Shown: positions 47,201 to 57,380 of the stretch, piece by piece
How the letters are laid out: each line of letters begins with the position of its first letter
How positions within the stretch are numbered: position 1 is the stretch's first letter
NCBI RefSeq assembly: GCF_000425125.1
Contig: NZ_KE384306.1
Location: 22,850 to 86,849 of the forward strand
Source of the DNA: Paenibacillus taiwanensis DSM 18679
GTDB taxonomy: Bacteria > Bacillota > Bacilli > Paenibacillales > Paenibacillaceae
Length of the DNA stretch: 64,000 nucleotides
Direction: 5' to 3'
Made by a program: the position numbers and the translations under genes
The notes under the pieces: generated by a model
Told to the model about the DNA's origin: nothing
The model's input: only the letters and a program-made list of their open reading frames with translations
Databases searched by the model: none

Positions 47201-48940
47201 GTGAAGAAAAGATTACTCACTGTACTGAGCCTTGTACTGGCATTCTCGCTCGTATTGACTGCATGCGGCGGCGGCGATTCTGCTGAGGGCAACAAGACTC
47301 CTGATTCCGGTCAAACTGATTCCGGAAAAGAAACAACTGGCGAAGGCGAATTGGTAACAGAAGGTGTTATTCCTGCTCCAGACGCAAGCTTGAACCCTGA
47401 AGCTGCTGTGAACCGCAAGGATACAGCTATTCTTGGTATTACAGATCCATCCGGTATCTTCAACCCGTTGTACGCTGAATCAACTTATGATGTATACCTC
47501 GTAGAATCCATTTTTGCACAGCTGCTTACTATCAATAAGGATGGTACATTCTCACCATTCATGGCAGATTATAAAGTATCTGACGACAACAAGACTTTTA
47601 CATTTACACTAAAAGATGCGAAGTTCAGCGATGGCAAACCTGTTACTGCTGAAGACGTAGCGTTTACAATTACAGCATTGTATGACAAAGACTATGACGG
47701 TCCTTCCGATGTTATGCAATACGCACCATTGGTTGGCGCGAAAGAATATAAAGAAGGTAAAGCGACTTCAATCGCGGGTATTAAAGTTATCGATCCGAAG
47801 ACGATTGAATTCACTAATACCGAAGTTAAAGTATTGGCTTTGAATGTATTCGGTGGTACAGGTATTTTGCCTAAGCACGTATATGGCGCAGCTTACAAAC
47901 AAGGCAACATGAGCGGCATGAAAGATTTGTTCGCGAAGCCTGTAGGTGCTGGTGCGTACAAGCTTGAGAAGTATCTTCCAGGTCAAGAAGTGCGTTTGGT
48001 AGCAAATGAGAACTACTTCATGGGCGCACCTAAGATCAAAAACTTGATCTACAAAACAACTACTGAAGAAACAAGAATGCAATTGCTGCAAACAGGTGAA
48101 ACAGACTTTGATGATCCTTCCGTATCCAAAGATCAAATGGAAGAAATCAAAAACATCGGATTCTTGGATTCCGTGTTGAACCCAACTAACGGCTATGGTT
48201 ACATCGCATTTAACAACAAAGATCCTAAATTTGCTGACAAAAAAGTCCGTCAAGCATTGACTTTCGGCTTGGATCGTAAGCAAATCGTTGACACTGTGTA
48301 CCAAGGATACGCAGATGTGGTAAACATCCCACAATCCAAAGTATCATGGGCATATACAGATGAAGTTGAAAAGTATGAATTTAACCTTGATAAAGCAAAA
48401 ACGTTGCTTGACGAAGCAGGTTGGAAAGTTGGCGCTGACGGTATCCGTGAAAAAGACGGTAAGAAGTTCAAAATCAACTTCTCCGCTACTACACCTAACG
48501 TCGTAAACGAAGCGATCATTCCAATCGCTCAAAAGAACTACAAAGATTTGGGCATCGAATTTGTAGCTGACCAAATGGACTTTAACGCAATGCTTGACAA
48601 GTACAACAAAGGCAACTACGACATGTTGTTCTTGGCAGCTGGCTTAACACCAGACCCACAAGATAGCGAAGGAACGTTCCGTACAGGCGGTTCCCAAAAC
48701 AAAACAGGATACAGCAACCCTAAAGTGGATGAATTGCTCAAAAAATCAGGCTCTACTTTAGACGTTGAAGAACGTAAAGGCATCTTTAAAGAAATTTACC
48801 AACAAATTAACGAAGACTTGCCGATGATGTTTGTGTACCAACGTCGTGATTTGTTCACAATCAACCACCGTATCCAAGGTTTCGATATTTCTCCTTACCG
48901 TCGCTTTACTAATGATTTGGCGACTATCCAAATTCAATAA
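47201..48940 (+). CDS. oppA: Oligopeptide ABC transporter, substrate-binding lipoprotein
   Basis: OppA captures peptides outside the membrane. The 579-residue protein starts at GTG after AGGGGGCAATTGTT and has a lipoprotein signal with lipobox LTAC (C22), a Ser/Thr/Gly-rich linker and a family 5 solute-binding domain (LLTINKDGTFSPFMADYKVSDDN and RQALTFGLDRKQIVD are characteristic). It is the first of five opp genes. Codon use looks biased to highly expressed codons, and a hairpin after the gene fits higher expression than the downstream genes. Dipeptides or other ligands are possible, as the family is broad. Confidence 0.9.
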   Translation: MKKRLLTVLSLVLAFSLVLTACGGGDSAEGNKTPDSGQTDSGKETTGEGELVTEGVIPAPDASLNPEAAVNRKDTAILGITDPSGIFNPLYAESTYDVYLVESIFAQLLTINKDGTFSPFMADYKVSDDNKTFTFTLKDAKFSDGKPVTAEDVAFTITALYDKDYDGPSDVMQYAPLVGAKEYKEGKATSIAGIKVIDPKTIEFTNTEVKVLALNVFGGTGILPKHVYGAAYKQGNMSGMKDLFAKPVGAGAYKLEKYLPGQEVRLVANENYFMGAPKIKNLIYKTTTEETRMQLLQTGETDFDDPSVSKDQMEEIKNIGFLDSVLNPTNGYGYIAFNNKDPKFADKKVRQALTFGLDRKQIVDTVYQGYADVVNIPQSKVSWAYTDEVEKYEFNLDKAKTLLDEAGWKVGADGIREKDGKKFKINFSATTPNVVNEAIIPIAQKNYKDLGIEFVADQMDFNAMLDKYNKGNYDMLFLAAGLTPDPQDSEGTFRTGGSQNKTGYSNPKVDELLKKSGSTLDVEERKGIFKEIYQQINEDLPMMFVYQRRDLFTINHRIQGFDISPYRRFTNDLATIQIQ

Positions 48941-48963
48941 AATTGGTACAAGTTAGGATACCT

Positions 48964-48992
48964 AATGCTCAGCCACGCCACGGCTGGGCATT
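48964..48992 (+). terminator. Intercistronic hairpin between oppA and oppB
   Basis: AATGCTCAGCC, loop ACGCCAC, GGCTGGGCATT, followed by a short TTGGGTTT. The tail is weak, so it more likely protects the oppA mRNA end or attenuates than fully terminates. Confidence 0.6.
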
Positions 48993-49022
48993 TGGGTTTA
49001 TATAAAGCAAGGAGGAATATTT

Positions 49023-49979
49023 ATGAAACAGTACGCAATACGGCGCATTTTACAGATTATTCCGACGATCATCGGCGTATCTATCGTATTGTTTGGTGTG
49101 TTTGCTATGGCGCCAGGTAACTTCGTTGATTCCAAGCAAACGATATCAGACGCTCGTAAAGCAGAGCTAAAAGAAAAGTTCGGCTTGGACAAGCCGGTTC
49201 ATGAAAGATATTTTATTTGGGCTAAAAATACGATCCAAGGTGACTTGGGGATGTCCACACAGCATCAGCAACCGGTTACAACGGTTATGAATCGTTACAT
49301 GTGGAATTCCTTTATTATCGCTGCAATTGTACTCGTGCTAAGTTGGACGATTGCTATATTTGTTGGCGTATACTCTGCGATCAGGCAATATTCATTCTTT
49401 GATGGTATTATTACCTTCCTTGTTTTTGCGTTGATGTCCTTACCTTCCTTCTTTATCGGTCTATTAGCGATCAAGTTCTTTGCGGTCGATATGAAATGGG
49501 CGCCAGTAGGCGGAATGTATACAACGGGTAGCAACGCGACTGGAATGGCTAAAGTATGGGATTTGGTTCAGCATATGTGGCTGCCTGTATCCGTGCTTAC
49601 AGCACTTAGTGTGGGTGGTCTGACACGCTACTTCCGGACAAGTATGCTGGAGGTTGTACGTCAGGATTACATTCGTACTGCTCGTGCCAAAGGTGTAAAA
49701 CCAAGTACAGTTATATTTAAGCATGCGCTTCGTAATGCTTTGCTTCCAGCAATCACTCTCCTTGGAATGGAGATTCCTGCACTGTTCTCAGGTGCGATGA
49801 TTACGGAACAAGTGTTTAACTGGCCTGGTATTGGTAAAATAAATTTGGCCGCACTTCAGTCACGTGATTACTTCTTGTTGATGGGCTTTACGATGTTCTT
49901 GGCAGCGTTGACGCTTGTCGGTAACTTCGTGTCCGATATGCTCTACCGCATTGCTGACCCGCGTGTCCGCATGAAATAG
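49023..49979 (+). CDS. oppB: Oligopeptide ABC transporter, permease OppB
   Basis: This is a 318-residue BPD-type permease with six membrane segments. QYAIRRILQIIPTIIGVSIV opens the family, a large extracytoplasmic loop follows, and the EAA cytoplasmic loop that contacts the ATPases is at RQDYIRTARAKGVKPSTVIF. AAGGAGGAATATTT precedes the ATG. Second gene of the opp operon. Confidence 0.94.
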   Translation: MKQYAIRRILQIIPTIIGVSIVLFGVFAMAPGNFVDSKQTISDARKAELKEKFGLDKPVHERYFIWAKNTIQGDLGMSTQHQQPVTTVMNRYMWNSFIIAAIVLVLSWTIAIFVGVYSAIRQYSFFDGIITFLVFALMSLPSFFIGLLAIKFFAVDMKWAPVGGMYTTGSNATGMAKVWDLVQHMWLPVSVLTALSVGGLTRYFRTSMLEVVRQDYIRTARAKGVKPSTVIFKHALRNALLPAITLLGMEIPALFSGAMITEQVFNWPGIGKINLAALQSRDYFLLMGFTMFLAALTLVGNFVSDMLYRIADPRVRMK

Positions 49980-49994
49980 AAAGGGGAATGAATA

Positions 49995-50915
49995 GTGGCT
50001 CAAGCAGTAGATACAACGTCGACTAACGCAGAAATGCCAAAGACAAAACCAGCTTCCCCGTGGACGCTAGCATTTCGGCAGCTGCGCAGAAATAAAATTG
50101 CAATGTCTGGTCTTATCGTTATTATTATGATGTTTTTAATTTGTTTTGTCGGTCCGTTTTTGTCTCCGTATTCTTTAGAGACGATGTCCGGGCCTAGCAA
50201 CAAGGGGCCATCCGCATCGCATTGGTTAGGTACAGATAAGCTAGGGCGCGATATTTTACTGCGTGTTATGCTTGCAGGACGGATCTCGTTGCTAGTAGGC
50301 CTTGTGGCAATGATGGTATCGGTGGCTATCGGCAGTACACTTGGAGCATTAGCGGGGTATTACCGCGGGTGGGTCGATACGATCATAATGCGGTTTGCGG
50401 ATATTATGTTGTCTATTCCTGCTTTGCCGCTCCTGATTATACTTGGAGCTGTATTGTCGGATATTCAGGTTCCGCCAGACCAACGGATATATTTAGTTAT
50501 GTTCTTGCTTGGATTTATGAGTTGGCCAGGCTTGGCCCGTCTTGTAAGGGGACAAATACTGACTCTGCGGGAGCAAGAGTTTATGCAGGCAGCAGAAGTG
50601 CTTGGGTTACGTGATAAACGTAAAATTTTCCGTCACCTGATTCCAAATACAATTCCGATTATAATAGTGGTAGCAACATTATCTGTTGCGGGTGCGATTT
50701 TGATGGAGTCTGTTCTTAGCTACCTCGGTATTGGGGTTGTGCCGCCTACACCATCTTGGGGGAACATGATTTCCGCAGCCAACAACTTGATAGACTTTAA
50801 GAAACGACCTTGGTTATGGATTCCACCTGGGGTATGTATTTTTATGACGGTTATTGCAATTAACGTTATTGGTGACGGCTTGCGTGACGCACTCGATCCG
50901 AAAATGAAGAAGTAG
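49995..50915 (+). CDS. oppC: Oligopeptide ABC transporter, permease OppC
   Basis: This 306-residue permease is the partner of OppB. After a cytoplasmic N-terminal stretch comes the first membrane segment (about 34-55), then HWLGTDKLGRDILLRVM and the EAA loop EQEFMQAAEVLGLRDKRKIF, both typical of OppC/DppC. It starts at GTG 15 bases after oppB with AAAGGGGAATG as ribosome binding site. Confidence 0.94.
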   Translation: MAQAVDTTSTNAEMPKTKPASPWTLAFRQLRRNKIAMSGLIVIIMMFLICFVGPFLSPYSLETMSGPSNKGPSASHWLGTDKLGRDILLRVMLAGRISLLVGLVAMMVSVAIGSTLGALAGYYRGWVDTIIMRFADIMLSIPALPLLIILGAVLSDIQVPPDQRIYLVMFLLGFMSWPGLARLVRGQILTLREQEFMQAAEVLGLRDKRKIFRHLIPNTIPIIIVVATLSVAGAILMESVLSYLGIGVVPPTPSWGNMISAANNLIDFKKRPWLWIPPGVCIFMTVIAINVIGDGLRDALDPKMKK

Positions 50916-50924
50916 GAGGACGTT

Positions 50925-51905
50925 ATGGCTAACAACTTGGTTGAATTCCGTAATCTGCGTACGAACTTCTACACGAGTGGTGGTGTGGTCAAGGCCGTAA
51001 ATGATGTCAGCTTCGCGATTAAAGAAGGGGAAACACTTTGTGTCGTCGGAGAATCCGGCTGTGGTAAAAGTGTAACCGCGATGTCCCTCATGCGCCTTGT
51101 ATCGCCTCCAGGTAAGACAGAAGGCGGGCAGATTTTATATAATGGTGAAGACTTATTAACATTAAAAGAACGTCAAATGCGTCATATTCGTGGGAATGAA
51201 ATTGCGATGATCTTCCAAGAACCAATGACATCCCTTAACCCGGTGTTTAAAATTGGCCAGCAAATTTCTGAACCGCTTATTATCCATAAAGGGATGACAA
51301 AAAAAGAAGCAAAGAAACGTTCTATCGAACTGATCGAATTAGTAGGCATCCCACGTGCTGCTCAAATTTTCGATTCTTATCCGCATGAATTGTCTGGTGG
51401 TATGCGTCAACGGATTATGATCGCGATTGCATTAAGCTGTGATCCGAAGCTGTTGATCGCCGATGAGCCGACTACAGCGCTCGACGTGACGATCCAAGCT
51501 CAGATTCTTGACTTGATGCGTAATATTAAGAGTGAATTTAAGACTGCAATTATGCTGATTACACATGATCTTGGTGTTGTAGCGGAAATGGCTGACCACG
51601 TAGTCGTTATGTATGCGGGTAAGGTGATTGAAGAGGCTCCTGTACATGAATTATTCCGTAATCCTAAGCATCCTTATACACAAGGCTTGCTTCGGGCTAA
51701 GCCGATTATTAATCAACGCCAGTCCCGGTTGTACACTATTCCAGGTCAAGTGCCTAACCCAGTATCTCTAGGAAACAACTGTTATTTTAATGATCGTTGC
51801 GAACACTGTATGTCGATTTGTGTGGACAAACAGCCACCACTTAACACGTATGAGAATCGCCACAAAGCTGCTTGCTGGCTTTATGAGAAAGGTGGGGAAG
51901 CATAA
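50925..51905 (+). CDS. oppD: Oligopeptide ABC transporter, ATP-binding protein OppD
   Basis: This 326-residue ATPase drives peptide uptake with OppF. Walker A is GESGCGKSVT, the Q-loop stands in IFQEPMTSLNPV, the ABC signature is LSGGMRQR and Walker B is LLIADEPTTALD. The C-terminal oligopeptide-transport extension holds clustered cysteines (CYFNDRCEHC and MSICVDKQPP), typical of the family and possibly an Fe-S or metal site. GTAGGAGGACGTT precedes the ATG. Confidence 0.95.
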   Translation: MANNLVEFRNLRTNFYTSGGVVKAVNDVSFAIKEGETLCVVGESGCGKSVTAMSLMRLVSPPGKTEGGQILYNGEDLLTLKERQMRHIRGNEIAMIFQEPMTSLNPVFKIGQQISEPLIIHKGMTKKEAKKRSIELIELVGIPRAAQIFDSYPHELSGGMRQRIMIAIALSCDPKLLIADEPTTALDVTIQAQILDLMRNIKSEFKTAIMLITHDLGVVAEMADHVVVMYAGKVIEEAPVHELFRNPKHPYTQGLLRAKPIINQRQSRLYTIPGQVPNPVSLGNNCYFNDRCEHCMSICVDKQPPLNTYENRHKAACWLYEKGGEA

Positions 51906-52879
51906 TGACAGAGCCATTATTAGAAGTTAATCATCTTAAAAAATACTTCCCTATTCAAGGCGGCATTATGCAGCGTACAGTGGGTCATGTCCGTGCAGTT
52001 GACGATATTACGTTTACGCTTAACAAAGGGGAAGCACTTGGACTTGTTGGCGAGTCTGGTTGCGGAAAATCGACCACTGGTCGTACAATCTTACGATTGC
52101 TTGAAAAGACGGAAGGTACCGTTAAATTTAAAGGTACCGACCTGCATGAGTTATCTCGCAAGGAACTTCGTGCGATGCGTCCGAAAATGCAATTGGTTTT
52201 CCAAGATCCTTACAGCTCCTTGAACCCTCGAATTAATGTGGGTACAGCAATCGGGGAGGCGCTTGTTGATCATGGACTCGTGTCCAAGCATGAGATTCGT
52301 GATCGTGTAAAAGAAATATTGTCTATTTGTGGTCTTGCACCATACCATATTGATCGTTATCCTCATGAGTTCTCAGGTGGTCAGCGTCAGCGGATTGGTA
52401 TCGCACGTGCGCTTATTATGAATCCAGAATTTATTGTGGCTGACGAACCAGTATCTGCATTGGACGTTTCCATTCAGGCACAGATCATCAACTTGCTGAG
52501 TGATTTGCAAGAACAAAAAAACCTAACTTATTTGTTTATCTCACATGACCTGTCGGTCGTTGAACACTTATGTAATCGGATCGGTGTTATGTACTTAGGC
52601 TCTATGGTAGAGATGGCACCGCGTGAAGAGTTGTTTGCTAGACCGCTTCACCCGTACACAAAGGCATTGCTTTCAGCAATTCCAGTACCAGACCCGACAC
52701 GTAAGTCTGAGCGTATTGTACTTCAAGGAGATATTCCAAGCCCGGCGAACCCGCCTAGCGGCTGTAAGTTCCATACTCGCTGTCCGTTTGCCAAAGAAAT
52801 TTGCAAGCAGCAAGTACCAAAGTATGAGGAAATGGCGTCAAACCATTTCGTAGCTTGTCACTTTGCTGGTGAATTTTAA
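51905..52879 (+). CDS. oppF: Oligopeptide ABC transporter, ATP-binding protein OppF
   Basis: This 324-residue ATPase is the second motor subunit. Walker A is GESGCGKSTTG, the signature FSGGQRQR, Walker B IVADEPVSALD, and the C-terminal extension includes CKFHTRCPFAKEIC. The ATG shares one base with the oppD stop (TAATG), so translation is coupled. Last gene of the operon before a strong terminator. Confidence 0.95.
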   Translation: MTEPLLEVNHLKKYFPIQGGIMQRTVGHVRAVDDITFTLNKGEALGLVGESGCGKSTTGRTILRLLEKTEGTVKFKGTDLHELSRKELRAMRPKMQLVFQDPYSSLNPRINVGTAIGEALVDHGLVSKHEIRDRVKEILSICGLAPYHIDRYPHEFSGGQRQRIGIARALIMNPEFIVADEPVSALDVSIQAQIINLLSDLQEQKNLTYLFISHDLSVVEHLCNRIGVMYLGSMVEMAPREELFARPLHPYTKALLSAIPVPDPTRKSERIVLQGDIPSPANPPSGCKFHTRCPFAKEICKQQVPKYEEMASNHFVACHFAGEF

Positions 52880-52897
52880 TACTGACTTTATGAATAA

Positions 52898-52942
52898 AAC
52901 ACTCCTTTTCGTTATAGATGACGAAGAGGAGTGTTTTTTTAC
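52898..52942 (+). terminator. Rho-independent terminator after oppF
   Basis: AACACTCCT pairs with AGGAGTGTT, with an inner TCGT/ACGA stem, and seven T follow. Confidence 0.9.
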
Positions 52943-52961
52943 AGTTAAAACGTATATAGTC

Positions 52962-53009
52962 ATAAAAAATGTCCCTGATTACTCTTGGTTGGAGTAATCA
53001 AGGACATTG
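52962..53009 (-). terminator. Rho-independent terminator after ilvD
   Basis: On the minus strand AATGTCCTTGATTACTC, loop CAACCAA, GAGTAATCAGGGACATT, then TTTTAT. It lies 75 bases past the ilvD stop, back-to-back with the opp terminator. Confidence 0.85.
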
Positions 53010-53083
53010 TATTTCCTAACGACAATAGGATGATAACGATGCCGGGAAAGGCAAACTTAGAACTCGTAAGATGAAGCTCCTTA

Positions 53084-54769
53084 CTAAACTTTTAATACAC
53101 CGCCTTGGCTGGCGTTCGTTACTAGCTTGGAGTAGCGAGCTAACAATCCGGTCTTAACTTTAGGCTCAAAGCCTTTCCAGTTCGCTCTGCGTTGCTCCAG
53201 AACTTCATCCGATACTTGTAGCTCAATCTTGCGGTTAATCAAGTCTAGGTCGATGATGTCTCCATCCTCAACAAAGGCGATAGGTCCACCTTCCGCAGCT
53301 TCTGGCGAAATATGGCCGATGCTAATGCCGCGAGACGCGCCGGAGAAGCGTCCGTCTGTAATGAGACCGACTTTGGCGCCTAATCCCATACCGACAATCT
53401 GTGATGTCGGCGCAAGCATCTCTGGCATGCCTGGGCCACCTTTAGGACCTTCGTAGCGAATAACGACGACATGACCTTCTTTAACCTTACCATTTGCAAT
53501 GCCTTCAAGTGCCTCGTCCTGTGAATCAAAGCAGATTGCCGGACCTACGTGGCGGCCGCCAACAGCTTTATCCACCGCGCCCACTTTAATGATGGCGCCT
53601 TCCGGTGCCAAATTACCAAACAATACAGCAAGTCCGCCTTGCTCGGAATGAGGGTTGTCGAGCTTATGGATAACGTCAGTATTTAGAATCTCACAGCCAG
53701 CTACGTTCTCACGCAGCGTCTTACCTGTCACCGTAATACAGTCACCGTGCAGGGCACCTTCTTTATTAAACAGCTCATTCAGGACGGCGCTCACGCCACC
53801 AGCTTCGTGAATATCCTCGATATGATAATCGGATGCTGGTGCTACCTTGGACAAATGAGGAACACGTGATGCGACCTCATTAATACGCGCAACAGGATAT
53901 TCAAAGCCTGCTTCATGTGCGATTGCGAGTGTATGCAGGACGGTATTCGTGGACCCACCCATTGCCATATCTAGTGCAAACGCATTGTCGATCGCCTCCA
54001 TAGTGACGATATCACGCGGCTTGATGTCGAGCTTGATGATCTCCATTAACTGTTTTGCTGACCGTTTGACAAACTCGCGACGTTCCGGGGAGACCGCTAG
54101 AATGGTACCATTTCCAGGCAGTGCAATACCGAGTGCTTCTGCCAAGCAGTTCATCGAATTGGCTGTAAACATGCCAGAACATGAGCCGCAGGTCGGACAA
54201 CCATATTGCTCCAACTCTAGCAGACCTTTGTCATCGATCTTGCCAGCTTGATACGCGCCCACCCCTTCAAATACGCTTGACAAAGAGATGGAACGGCCAT
54301 TGGAATCCTTGCCTGCTTTCATTGGCCCGCCACTTACAAATACAGTCGGTATGTTGCAGCGCAGTGCGCCCATAATCATACCTGGCGTAATCTTGTCGCA
54401 GTTCGGGATGCAGACCATACCGTCGAACCAGTGCGCAGATACAACTGTTTCTACAGAATCTGCAATAATATCACGGCTTGGAAGTGAATAACGCATGCCA
54501 ATGTGACCCATGGCGATGCCGTCGTCTACACCGATAGTGTTAAATTCAAACGGAACACCGCCAGCTTCGCGAATGGCGTCTTTTACGATCTTGCCGAATT
54601 CTTGAAGGTGGACATGTCCAGGGACGATATCGATATAAGAGTTGCATACGGCAATAAACGGCTTATCAAAGTCTTCTTCCTTAACACCAGCTGCACGGAG
54701 CAGGCTGCGGTGTGGTGCACGGTCAAAGCCTTTCTTAATCATGTCTGAACGCATCTTAGGGGCTGACAT
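53084..54769 (-). CDS. ilvD: Dihydroxy-acid dehydratase
   Basis: IlvD removes water from dihydroxy acids in the common branched-chain amino acid pathway. The 561-residue enzyme has the iron-sulfur cysteines C124 (NCDKITPGM) and C197 ([14 protein letters not shown]), [19 protein letters not shown], and [11 protein letters not shown]. Near the end is [16 protein letters not shown]. Length is typical. GGAGGAATAACT precedes the ATG on the minus strand. It stands alone, away from ilvBNC. No T-box was seen in the 310-base upstream gap. Confidence 0.96.
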   Translation of the reverse strand: MSAPKMRSDMIKKGFDRAPHRSLLRAAGVKEEDFDKPFIAVCNSYIDIVPGHVHLQEFGKIVKDAIREAGGVPFEFNTIGVDDGIAMGHIGMRYSLPSRDIIADSVETVVSAHWFDGMVCIPNCDKITPGMIMGALRCNIPTVFVSGGPMKAGKDSNGRSISLSSVFEGVGAYQAGKIDDKGLLELEQYGCPTCGSCSGMFTANSMNCLAEALGIALPGNGTILAVSPERREFVKRSAKQLMEIIKLDIKPRDIVTMEAIDNAFALDMAMGGSTNTVLHTLAIAHEAGFEYPVARINEVASRVPHLSKVAPASDYHIEDIHEAGGVSAVLNELFNKEGALHGDCITVTGKTLRENVAGCEILNTDVIHKLDNPHSEQGGLAVLFGNLAPEGAIIKVGAVDKAVGGRHVGPAICFDSQDEALEGIANGKVKEGHVVVIRYEGPKGGPGMPEMLAPTSQIVGMGLGAKVGLITDGRFSGASRGISIGHISPEAAEGGPIAFVEDGDIIDLDLINRKIELQVSDEVLEQRRANWKGFEPKVKTGLLARYSKLVTNASQGGVLKV

Positions 54770-55151
54770 AGTTATTCCTCCACTTCTCTACTTCATAGCA
54801 TTAACGTATGAATTGTGTATATTATGATGAGTCTATCATAACTAACGTGCTTTTTCTAGCGACTTCCACATGTAAAATAGAAAGAAATTGTTATAGCTTT
54901 CCCTCAGATTTTCATGGGGATCGTGAATGTAATATATGATGCGATTTGAATTGCTGTAGGCGAAGCTGCTAAATACGACAGGATTTATAACGGTAGGGAT
55001 ACGTTGAGTTCTTATGGATGCATGCTTACACGTAAATAAATGACACAAGAGGCACAGCATGTGCTGAGCCTCTTGTGCAGGAGTGAAGCGTATGGTGTAT
55101 GTGAAGCATTCGTTTGGGTCACGCATCGAGGGTGAAGCGTTAGCGGGGGAG
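54770..55151. other. Intergenic region between ilvD and the acyltransferase gene
   Basis: This 382-base gap has the ilvD promoter region (TAATAT near 54827 on the minus strand, weak) and a strong hairpin at 55044-55077. No gene or leader RNA was recognised in it. Confidence 0.4.
55044..55077 (-). terminator. Hairpin, probable terminator of the acyltransferase gene
   Basis: CACAAGAGGC and GCCTCTTGTG form a perfect 10-bp stem with an inner AGCA/TGCT. On the minus strand it is followed by TCATTTATTTA, about 75 bases past the acyltransferase stop. Confidence 0.65.
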
Positions 55152-56243
55152 CTAACTATGCTTCATGCGCCGACGCCAAGCGTCGCGTCGTACCCAGCCG
55201 AATACAGCTTCTCCGTTAGGTTCAATCAACGGGTGAGCGATGTTACGTACGATAGGTTGCGCGAGAAGAACTGTGCAACCTATGGAAAACATAATGAGTA
55301 AGGATACGGCAATTCCGCTTGTGACGTGCTGATAAAGGCCAAAGTATTCTGCAAACCTTACGATCAGACCATGCAGCAGAAAGACGTACAAGGTTCGTCG
55401 TCCCAAGTCGGTGATGGCGCAAATGCGCTGCGGCACCCAAGCCAAAAAGGCAATTGAAGCAATGAACTCAACCAAATATATAGCAAATCGAAGTGCGATT
55501 GCTGATAAGCCGTTCGAAGTCCAGCCCAGTTCGTAGAAGGTCATATTGTTCATAAGCCAAATAGGTTCAATCTGTGGTGCCAGTAAATATAAGCCTATTA
55601 GCAGTCCAGCGGAAACAAGAGCTCCCATCAATCGAATCGGGATAGTCACACGTTGGCGAAGAGACGCCAAACTGCAAGAGTAACCGATAACGAAAAATGG
55701 CAGATAGACGAAGGTTCGTGAAATCGCAAACCAGGCACCGCCAAACGGGATAAAGCCAACTAACACACCGAGTGCAATCGACCACAGCACAGGGTGCTTG
55801 ACTCCGTTGTGGATAAATACGCGTAGTACTATTCTCCAGACCAAATGTCCAATTAGAAACCATAAGAGTAAATAAGGGACAAAGAAGGAGTGTGTAACAC
55901 CTGGCACACGGAACAAGAAATAATCCAGTAGCGAGTAGATCGATTGAAACACTATATATTGCAAGGCGATCTGCCGCAAAATACGATTACCCTTCTCGCT
56001 GAACAAATTAGACCGTGCAAAATAACCGGTAACACCAACAAATAAAGGCATGTGGAACGTAAATATCCACAAAAATAAAGCTTTCATTTCCGGCATTGCA
56101 TGAATTAAGGGTTCAATTGCGTTAGCGACAAATACAGTAACGATAAGCAAAAATCTTAAGTTTAAGCCGAAAGTCTCTCCACTCCAAGGGGACTTTATCG
56201 GCGCGTTGCTAAGCATGGGATGCTGCAACTTGCGTTCCCACAT
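55152..56243 (-). CDS. Acyltransferase family 3 membrane protein
   Basis: This 363-residue protein has about ten membrane segments and resembles the acyltransferase 3 family (OatA, WecH type): LRFLLIVTVFVANAIEPL near the start, TFHMPLFVGVTGYF (with the conserved His region), LWFLIGHLVW, and GRRTLYVFLLHGLIV late. Such proteins move acetyl or other acyl groups to sugars or peptidoglycan outside the membrane. The frame is open to 56276, but ATG 56243 follows GAGGAGGATACGAAC. No esterase domain is fused. The substrate is unknown. Confidence 0.8.
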   Translation of the reverse strand: MWERKLQHPMLSNAPIKSPWSGETFGLNLRFLLIVTVFVANAIEPLIHAMPEMKALFLWIFTFHMPLFVGVTGYFARSNLFSEKGNRILRQIALQYIVFQSIYSLLDYFLFRVPGVTHSFFVPYLLLWFLIGHLVWRIVLRVFIHNGVKHPVLWSIALGVLVGFIPFGGAWFAISRTFVYLPFFVIGYSCSLASLRQRVTIPIRLMGALVSAGLLIGLYLLAPQIEPIWLMNNMTFYELGWTSNGLSAIALRFAIYLVEFIASIAFLAWVPQRICAITDLGRRTLYVFLLHGLIVRFAEYFGLYQHVTSGIAVSLLIMFSIGCTVLLAQPIVRNIAHPLIEPNGEAVFGWVRRDAWRRRMKHS

Positions 56244-56512
56244 GTTCGTATCCTCCTCATGATGAGCCCAGGCCACGCGCAGGATTTCTCTATTTTTTCG
56301 TTCCTCATTTTGAGGTTTATTTTATCTACCCACAAGATAGCATATGTTTTTGTGATGATTTGTGATATTCGTCACAATATAATACTCGTTTCATAAAAGA
56401 CAGTTGACAGAAGTTTGAACGTTCATTTATTCACTTAGACAGAAGCAACCGCTTCTATTAATATAGAGGTAATCAGCGGAAAAATAGAGTGCAAGGGGAG
56501 ACGAAATGGCAA

Positions 56513-57259
56513 ATGGCATTACAAGCAAAGAATAACAAACAAAGTGCTATGTCTATCATTCCAAACCAGCATGGTGCATGGGCGATGTTGATCATTCCTT
56601 TTCTACTGGGGATGCTTGCCGCAAAACCTAATTGGACGCATTTGTGGCTGGCTATAGCTTGGTTCTCAGCTTATTGTGGCTCATTTGCTTTCCTGCAAGG
56701 CGTAAAGACTAGTAAATATGCAGCATATAAGAAAGCATATCTCGTATGGGGGACTATGCTGCTTGTGTCCGTTATCATCTTGTTAAGCTGTCGTGTGGAC
56801 ATCTGGTGGATGGGAGTAGTTATGCTGCCGTGTTATCTCGTCCATATGTGGTTTGCGAAACGCAAACATGAGCGTCATTTTGTAAACGATGCGATTGCTG
56901 TATTACAATTTTGCTGGATGCTGGTCATCGCTTTTGAAGTTGGCGGAGGTACAGCATGGAGTTTGGCATGGCGTTTATGTGCAGCCTGTGTACTTTATTT
57001 TGTAGGGACAATATTTTATGTGAAAACGATGATCCGTGAAAAGGGAAACAAAAATTATTATATCGGTTCAGTTACGGTGCATATTGTGGCAGGTATTGCT
57101 GTGGGATTGTTATTGTCGCCTTGGTTGGCGCTTCCTTTTGGAGTTTTATTTTTTCGAGCTGTATGGATGCCCTGTCAGCGCGTCACGATTAAGCAGGTTG
57201 GCATCTCGGAAATTGTATTTAGTGTAATGACGGCATGCTCGCTTGTCTTATGTATATAA
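56513..57259 (+). CDS. YwiC-like membrane protein
   Basis: This 248-residue protein has about seven membrane segments and starts with the family hallmark IIPNQHGAWAMLIIPFLLG. That motif, FAKRKHERHFVNDAIAVLQF and the late GVLFFRAVWMPC fit the YwiC-like family (PF14256), of unknown function; Bacillus ywiC lies near nitrate respiration genes. GTG 56489 and ATG 56549 are alternative starts. It stands alone between the acyltransferase and sugar kinase genes. Confidence 0.8.
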   Translation: MALQAKNNKQSAMSIIPNQHGAWAMLIIPFLLGMLAAKPNWTHLWLAIAWFSAYCGSFAFLQGVKTSKYAAYKKAYLVWGTMLLVSVIILLSCRVDIWWMGVVMLPCYLVHMWFAKRKHERHFVNDAIAVLQFCWMLVIAFEVGGGTAWSLAWRLCAACVLYFVGTIFYVKTMIREKGNKNYYIGSVTVHIVAGIAVGLLLSPWLALPFGVLFFRAVWMPCQRVTIKQVGISEIVFSVMTACSLVLCI

Positions 57260-57313
57260 GGAAGAAATGCTGGGATAAGCAGCAAATTGTCAGAATGTTG
57301 TAGAAGATGTGGA

Positions 57314-57342
57314 TTGACGATATTTGGAAGCGCGTTTAAACT
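57314..57342 (+). promoter_or_regulatory. Candidate promoter of kdgK
   Basis: TTGACG (57314-57319), 17-base spacer, TAAACT (57337-57342). Confidence 0.5.
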
Positions 57343-57380
57343 AGAGGGCATAACAACGGCTGTGGGGAGGGCACATCGGG

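Noticed and set aside
54842..55126. 94-codon minus-strand open frame next to ilvD
   Set aside because: It spans the terminator hairpin of the acyltransferase gene and has no ribosome binding site or family features.
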